A DNA stretch of 64,000 nucleotides from Siphonodentalium dalli (taxonomy: Eukaryota; Mollusca; Scaphopoda; Gadilida; Siphonodentaliidae): positions 115,702,754-115,766,753 of the forward strand of contig CP136061.1 of the NCBI GenBank assembly GCA_032622095.1, written 5' to 3'. The notes beneath the pieces are model-generated. The model was not told the origin of the DNA. It ran no database searches and was given only the letters and a program-made list of their open reading frames with translations. Shown in pieces: positions 59,540-64,000 of this stretch (position 1 is the stretch's first letter; every line of letters starts with the position of its first letter). The translations under genes and the position numbers were made by a program.

Positions 59540-60165
59540 CGTACACATGTTTTGAAAATGTGCTGAAGTGTACGCAGAGTTTGATATCGGGACTAACGCA
59601 GTTACTTCAACTATATATTCCTGATATAGTCTGGCGCCCGTCAACAGTTTGTTTTCAGTCTATATTAATTTTCATTGGAATTTAAACAATTATATTGTCT
59701 AACAGAAATCATGGCAGATGTGAAAACTAAACGTCATTTAGAACGAGATTTAAAAATCTGTGTACCCTTCAGCTCTTTTTTTTTTTGGAGAACCTGAGAG
59801 CGAGCGAACCCTTCAGCCTTATTAACGCTGAAGGGGTCACTCTCACCAAAAAAAAGTGCTGAAGGGTACACAGGATTTTCAAAATGTGCTGAAGGGTGCA
59901 CAGGGTTTGAAATGTCGTTCTAAAGGCATTCAGTTTTCGTATCTGCCATGATTTCTGTTAGAGAATAATTGTTTACGTTCCAATGAATATTAAAATGTAC
60001 TGAAAAGAAACTGCTAATGGGCGCCAGACTTTCATAAACACAATTTAAGTAATGGTGTTCGTGCCGACCACAAATCCTGTGTACCCTTCAGCACATTTTC
60101 AAATTCTGTGTACCCTTCAGCACTTTTGAGAGTGACCCCTTCAGCCTTATTAACTGTTTGAAAAC
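59540..60165. mobile_element. Element S, ~600-bp palindrome with CCCTTCAGC sites
   Basis: Left and right arms of about 280 bp are inverted copies (GTCTGGCGCCCGTCAACAG at 59630; its diverged return at about 60010-60030). At least eight CCCTTCAGC/GCTGAAGGG sites lie in it, many inside GTGTACCCTTCAGCAC. The centre lies near 59800-59840. Confidence 0.85.
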
Positions 60166-60559
60166 TCCAACTTAAGACCCCAAATTAAGGCCAATATAAA
60201 ACAAAATTGCGTGATTTACATCCCCTCCCTACCATATTTTACTCCCCTCCTCATTTTGTTTTTGCTATATGGATAGCTTTTATGTAAACGGATAAATCTA
60301 GAACAGAAAACGCGAACGCCATTTGGGCTCTCTGTTGAAAGGCCCCAGGATGGCTAACCTCCAGACCAAATTCGTTCAGACCCGATAAGCACAGGGGTTC
60401 AGGATAAAAAAAATATATAATAACATAACAAAATAAAAATTCACGGACCCCTGTGCCGATAAGCCATGGCTGATAATATGGCTGATATATCAGGATATAT
60501 CTGAAGAAAAAAATCTTTTCAAGATAAACAAAGAAGGATAACTCTAGAATTGACAACGT

Positions 60560-60866
60560 GAACACATAACGTGTTATTTATCAACATGTTGTTCAATGAA
60601 ATATGGCCGTATTATCACGAAATTTGGCCATATTACCACTTGACTTTGGAGTTATCTATCTTCATCCGCAATTTAGTCAGTTTGAAAAATATTTGCCAGG
60701 CGGAAAAAAGTTCACATCTTGAGAAATAACTGATTTTAAAAATCGATATCTGATCACTCTGAACTTTGATGAGTGGGATCCTCGACTTGAATCAAACATT
60801 TTTTATCCCTGAAGCCAAAGAAATAGTAATTTAGGGGTGTTTAATCGGATAATGCATCTTTAATTC
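60560..60866. mobile_element. Family I element, copy I5 (5' part lost)
   Basis: Begins within the element at TTATTTATCAACATGTTG and continues to a degraded end, TTTAATCGGATAATGCATC. Confidence 0.8.
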
Positions 60867-60969
60867 TGATTACAAGTGAAAAACTCTGGTCAAAGTGTGC
60901 TAAGGGCAGTAACTGTACATTATTCAGTCTCATCAATAGTTATTGGCTCTTGTGTAAGAATTGTCACAA

Positions 60970-61560
60970 TTAAAGGGGTACTGTACGCCATTTTCATTAA
61001 ATTTCAGGTGACAACAACGATCTAATATCGATAATATATAGAAACATAAGTAATTTGAGTCGAAGATGTATTCTGTAAACGCTCAGGTTAATAGGCTATC
61101 TTAAAATTTAATAATTTAAAAGTTAATAATTTGATATAAATTGAATTTATGACTGGAGCCATACAATGGCGTCAATTAAATTACGAATTTGCGTAATCAA
61201 ATAAAGTAATTGAGGGATACTGGATTGTTAAACCGATCGCACACACGATCGCTTAAAATTTTATGATGATACGGGGAGAACACTCAAGCCACTCACTGAC
61301 TAGCGACGATACAATAACTTAAATGATTATATGGGACTAGTATGCCTATAATATAACTTTTATTTGATTCATTTGGTTGAAAACTGTACAAAAATTACTC
61401 GACAACGACAATTTGTATTTTTGCATTCCGGTAAATTTGTCATCCGTAACACTACTTCGTACTCAACAGACTTTCAAATAATGAAAAAATTGTTACCTTA
61501 TTCTCCGACTCGGAGACTATATAAACCAACAACAACATTTGGCGTACAGTACCCCTTTAA
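60970..61560. mobile_element. Element N (TTAA target)
   Basis: Terminal repeats TTAAAGGGGTACTGTACGCC and GGCGTACAGTACCCCTTTAA. The 591-bp interior is not strongly palindromic and has no coding frame. Confidence 0.9.
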
Positions 61561-61689
61561 CTACACAACATTTATCAAAACTTTTCATTTGAGCTTAACC
61601 AGTGCATAAATTTATAAAATTTCATTCATATGAAATATTATTTTTAATCAACAATTCATGGAGTTGGATATTGGATGAGTAGATATTCA

Positions 61690-61871
61690 TTAACCCTTTC
61701 AGTGCCAAGTCCGATTTTTGTATCAACCCATATACCCTGTGCCAATGCATTCTCTTATATATGCGAGTCGACCATAGGTCGCCTCGCATATATAAGAGAA
61801 TGCATTGGCCTAACAATTTTCATCATTTGTTATTATTTTTTACAATTTTAATAATTTTTTCTTATATTCTG
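61690..61871. mobile_element. Family E' MITE, left half (second core-bearing copy)
   Basis: Same E left end and the same junction CAACCCATATACCCTGTGCC as at 42795, with the first core hairpin. Cut at TTCTTATATTCTG, where D14 begins. Confidence 0.85.
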
Positions 61872-62275
61872 TGGTTCCCAGAGTGTGAATTTAGTGACTC
61901 TATCCCACACAGTGGGTTAGCATCACCAAATTCACCCTCTGTGAACCTCATTCTGCTTAAGCCTCCACTGCTATGTGAGACCTGGGATAAGGTTGAAGTT
62001 ACCCGGCAGTTGAATTTGGTGAATGGTGATGTTCACCCATCAGCCACCTCGATTATGCATTTTATCTTCTGCAAATTAGGGGTTATAGAAACTTCCAAAA
62101 AGGGAAAAAGTAACTAAAAACAATGTTAATTTGAGACTATAGATACTTCCCAGAAGATGGAATGAGGTCACCAGATGGTGAATTTGGTGATGCTAGCCTG
62201 CTGTGTGTGATAGCATCACTAAATTCACCCTCTGGGACCTCATTCTGCAAATGACAGACACACTTTTCAGGCTTG
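61872..62275. mobile_element. Family D MITE, copy D14
   Basis: Long form. The left end is lost at the junction with E', and the right end TTTTCAGGCTTG is intact. Confidence 0.88.
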
Positions 62276-62387
62276 GTTCATCCGAAATAATATAAAAGTA
62301 TGTAAAACAACTTATCATCAACAGGTACAGTATTATTTGTTATTATCTTATTTGCATTACTAATAACTCCACAATGGCCTTATTGAG

Positions 62388-62510
62388 AGTAGTTCACTCA
62401 GGAAATGTTCAGATAAAAAGTTCAACAAACGACCATAGGATATTTGTTGAACTTATTGTCTGAACATTTCCCACCAATGAATATGATTCCTGAATATCCC
62501 TCCAGCTGAA
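62388..62510. mobile_element. Family J fragment J8
   Basis: Reverse-orientation inverted pair with a CCATAGG loop and AATATCCCTCCAGCTGAA. A29 begins directly after it. Confidence 0.7.
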
Positions 62511-62513
62511 TAA

Positions 62514-62631
62514 TACAGTAATGCCCTAAAAAAATCGACTCCTTAACCACAGCAGAATTATGGGTGACTTTTCAGGATTTAGTCAGAAATATGGCTTGCT
62601 GTCATTCATTGGAAAGCTCTCAGTGAGAGAA
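62514..62631. mobile_element. Family A MITE, left half only (A29)
   Basis: The left arm runs through to the palindrome centre CTCTCAGTGAGAG and stops there, the mirror image of A18. Confidence 0.88.
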
Positions 62632-62687
62632 TGTAGGCCACTCCATTGTACACTATTATAAACTGATGGGTGGGGGAGTTGGATCAG

Positions 62688-62890
62688 GGATGTAGCTAGA
62701 TGATCTGTTGGTGGGGAGAGAGGGGTTTCTCAAACTTATAATTTATAACTGCATCCCCCCTTTATGCAGCTGATACGGACCCTGGCTCCCCCACCTCTTG
62801 GAATGGAATTTTGCAATTGGTACCTCAAGTTTTCCCAACTGTTGGCAATATCAAACCTGACACCCCCTATGGATGGAAATTAATTTTTAT
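62688..62890. repeat. Repeat X, copy X2
   Basis: Begins CAGGGATGTAGCTAGATGAT, similar to X1 over about 190 bp. No clear terminal repeats. Confidence 0.75.
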
Positions 62891-62939
62891 TCCATTACAA
62901 AAATTTACCCAAAATATTCTACTTTTGGTTTAGAAGCAG

Positions 62940-63213
62940 GAACAGGATTTGCGTGCCCGCCCGAAGGGCGGCACGAGGACGGTGTGGGCTCATCCGAAGA
63001 TCGCCCTTACGCCCTGTATTGAATCTTCTTGTGTCTTTAATCTTCAACAGTCAGGCCGCGGATCAGGTGGAGAAGTCTTGAGGCCGGGATTGGTCAGCGT
63101 CGTAGGTGTCTCGAATCTTGTCTTGAGAATATTCACTTGGTCTTTGCCTTGTATATTTGCCTTGATCTATGCCTTGATCTTTGCCTTTGCCTTGACATTG
63201 TCTCGGCATCTTG
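62940..63213. other. GC-richer spacer before the hairpin array
   Basis: Contains a GC-rich hairpin near 62953-62975 (GTGC-CGCCC-GAA-GGGCG-GCAC with one bulged C) and a run of CTTTGCCTTG/CTTGATCT-like repeats at about 63137-63195. No convincing coding frame. It may belong to the same element as the hairpin array because the base composition differs from the AT-rich surroundings. Confidence 0.45.
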
Positions 63214-63514
63214 GAAAATGCGGGACGATCCAGCGATGACGCTGGATTGCGCATTTTCAGTTGGTTGTCCACGCCCGGGACCTAAGCTTCCGCTGGAGGC
63301 ATTGGACTGCGGGCTGCTAAGAGAGTACGGGACGGTCCAGTGATTCCACTGGACTGCGTGTTCTCTTCTGTTACCGCCCGGGACGGTTCAATACTCCTTA
63401 TTGAACTGCGGGACTTTTCTGATGTGAGATACTGGACGGTCTAGCATAGCCTGCTTGACTGCGTATCCTAAAACCCGGGACGGTCCAATAAGCCTATTGA
63501 ACTGCGGGTCTTTT
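63214..63514. repeat. Array of six two-stem hairpins with a fixed internal loop
   Basis: Units on the + strand are at 63214-63258, 63273-63314, 63319-63367, 63377-63412, 63428-63467 and 63470-63514. Each has an outer stem ending CG, the fixed 5' segment GGACG, an inner stem of about 8 bp, a 4-5 nt loop, the inner stem return, then TG and the outer stem return. Stem sequences differ between units but stay paired: ATCCAGCG/CGCTGGAT, GTCCAGTG/CACTGGAC, GTTCAATA/TATTGAAC. Outer stems also vary, for example GAAAATGCG/CGCATTTTC. The second unit has GGACC and a longer, imperfect inner stem. In the fifth unit the base pair next to the loop is lost. The function is unknown. The array abuts the stop of the LINE endonuclease fragment. 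Confidence 0.85.
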
Positions 63515-64000
63515 CAGCCACAGAGAAGCTGTTTGCGTTGTAAACACTCCCTCGTGATGTCACTGCCGTCCATTCTCGCCAGTGTACTTTCATCGATGTC
63601 TGATATGCAAGAGAGTGAAAGTTCAGTGTTCAGATGGATACGGATATCTTCCCTGAACGCTGACCAGTCAGCTTTCTCCAAGTTGCGAGTATGTTTGCTT
63701 GGATATTTGTCAATGTGGCAGAGTCTTTGATCAAATATTGCATGTACCGGTAGATGGTCGCTACCAACTGTTTCTCCAACGAAGGTGCTGACAGCCTTTC
63801 GTATGAGAGATTCACTGGCTAAAATACAGTCAATAACTGACCCACGTCCGTTTTGAAAGTGAGTTTCCTCCCCTTCACCATTCAAGACGTGAGCTTCCGC
63901 CTTCTCAACTACATCAAAAAGATGAGCGTCGGATTCCTTGCTTCCGTTGAACATGTGCTTGGCATTGAGGTCGCCACCAATGAGGCATTGGTCGTGGTTT
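63514..64000 (-). pseudogene. LINE endonuclease (EEP) domain fragment, cut by the window end
   Basis: Read on the minus strand from the window edge, the frame gives CLIGGDLNAKHMFNGSKESD, then NGRGSVIDCILAS and VGSDHLPVHAIFD. These are the GDLNAKH and SDHLPV motifs of apurinic-type endonucleases in non-LTR retrotransposons. The frame goes on to IDESTLARMDGSDITRECL and stops at 63514, before any reverse transcriptase. The sequence beyond the stop is not LINE protein but a hairpin array. The 5' part lies outside the window. Confidence 0.85.

Noticed and set aside
63386-63400. GGTTCAATAC in the hairpin array as a tRNA B box
   Set aside because: No A box, acceptor stem or tRNA fold around it; it belongs to the variable inner stem.

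Overview
The window is animal nuclear DNA, AT-rich and intron-dominated. Its only clear host gene is a single LATS/Warts Hippo-pathway kinase on the minus strand. Six coding exons can be joined with consistent phases from the start codon at 52895 to the stop at 9663, giving 1211 codons over 43 kb. The gene has the animal Hippo layout: LATS conserved domain 1, a segment at the UBA position, one PPxY motif, a MOB-binding helix region, an NDR/AGC kinase and a C-terminal hydrophobic motif. There is only one LATS-like gene here and the LINE tails are of CR1/L2 and jockey type. I therefore infer an invertebrate, probably a marine lophotrochozoan or invertebrate deuterostome; the species is not identifiable from this window.

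Almost everything outside the exons is short non-autonomous DNA transposons, most of them foldback (palindromic). I named the families A to X for reference. Family A (about 29 copies, TA target, ends CAGTAATG) is a nearly perfect 200-230 bp palindrome. Families B, C, E, G, I, J, M and N end in TTAA and look piggyBac-like. Family D (14 copies) shows 8-bp target duplications, as does the hAT-like element W. A double-hairpin core recurs inside at least four families whose outer ends differ. Four LINE pieces lie at 22.08-22.97, 26.82-27.44, 56.39-57.64 and 63.51-64.0 kb. The last one abuts an array of six hairpins.

Layout: 1-9.6 kb is repeat-filled 3' flank of LATS. 9.66-14.65 kb holds the last three exons (C-terminal lobe of the kinase). 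14.65-27.46 kb is an intron with a 38-bp minisatellite that copies a splice acceptor, plus a chain of nested TTAA elements at 21.6-24.0 kb. 27.47-29.94 kb is the giant exon (PPxY, MOB-binding region, kinase N-lobe). 32.57-32.66 kb is the small UBA-position exon. 32.7-52.5 kb is a 20-kb intron made mostly of MITEs. 52.53-52.90 kb is the first coding exon. 53-64 kb is upstream sequence with LINE remnants, a large palindrome (59.5-60.2 kb) and the hairpin array (63.2-63.5 kb). Repeats come within about 20-35 bp of several LATS splice sites without entering any exon.
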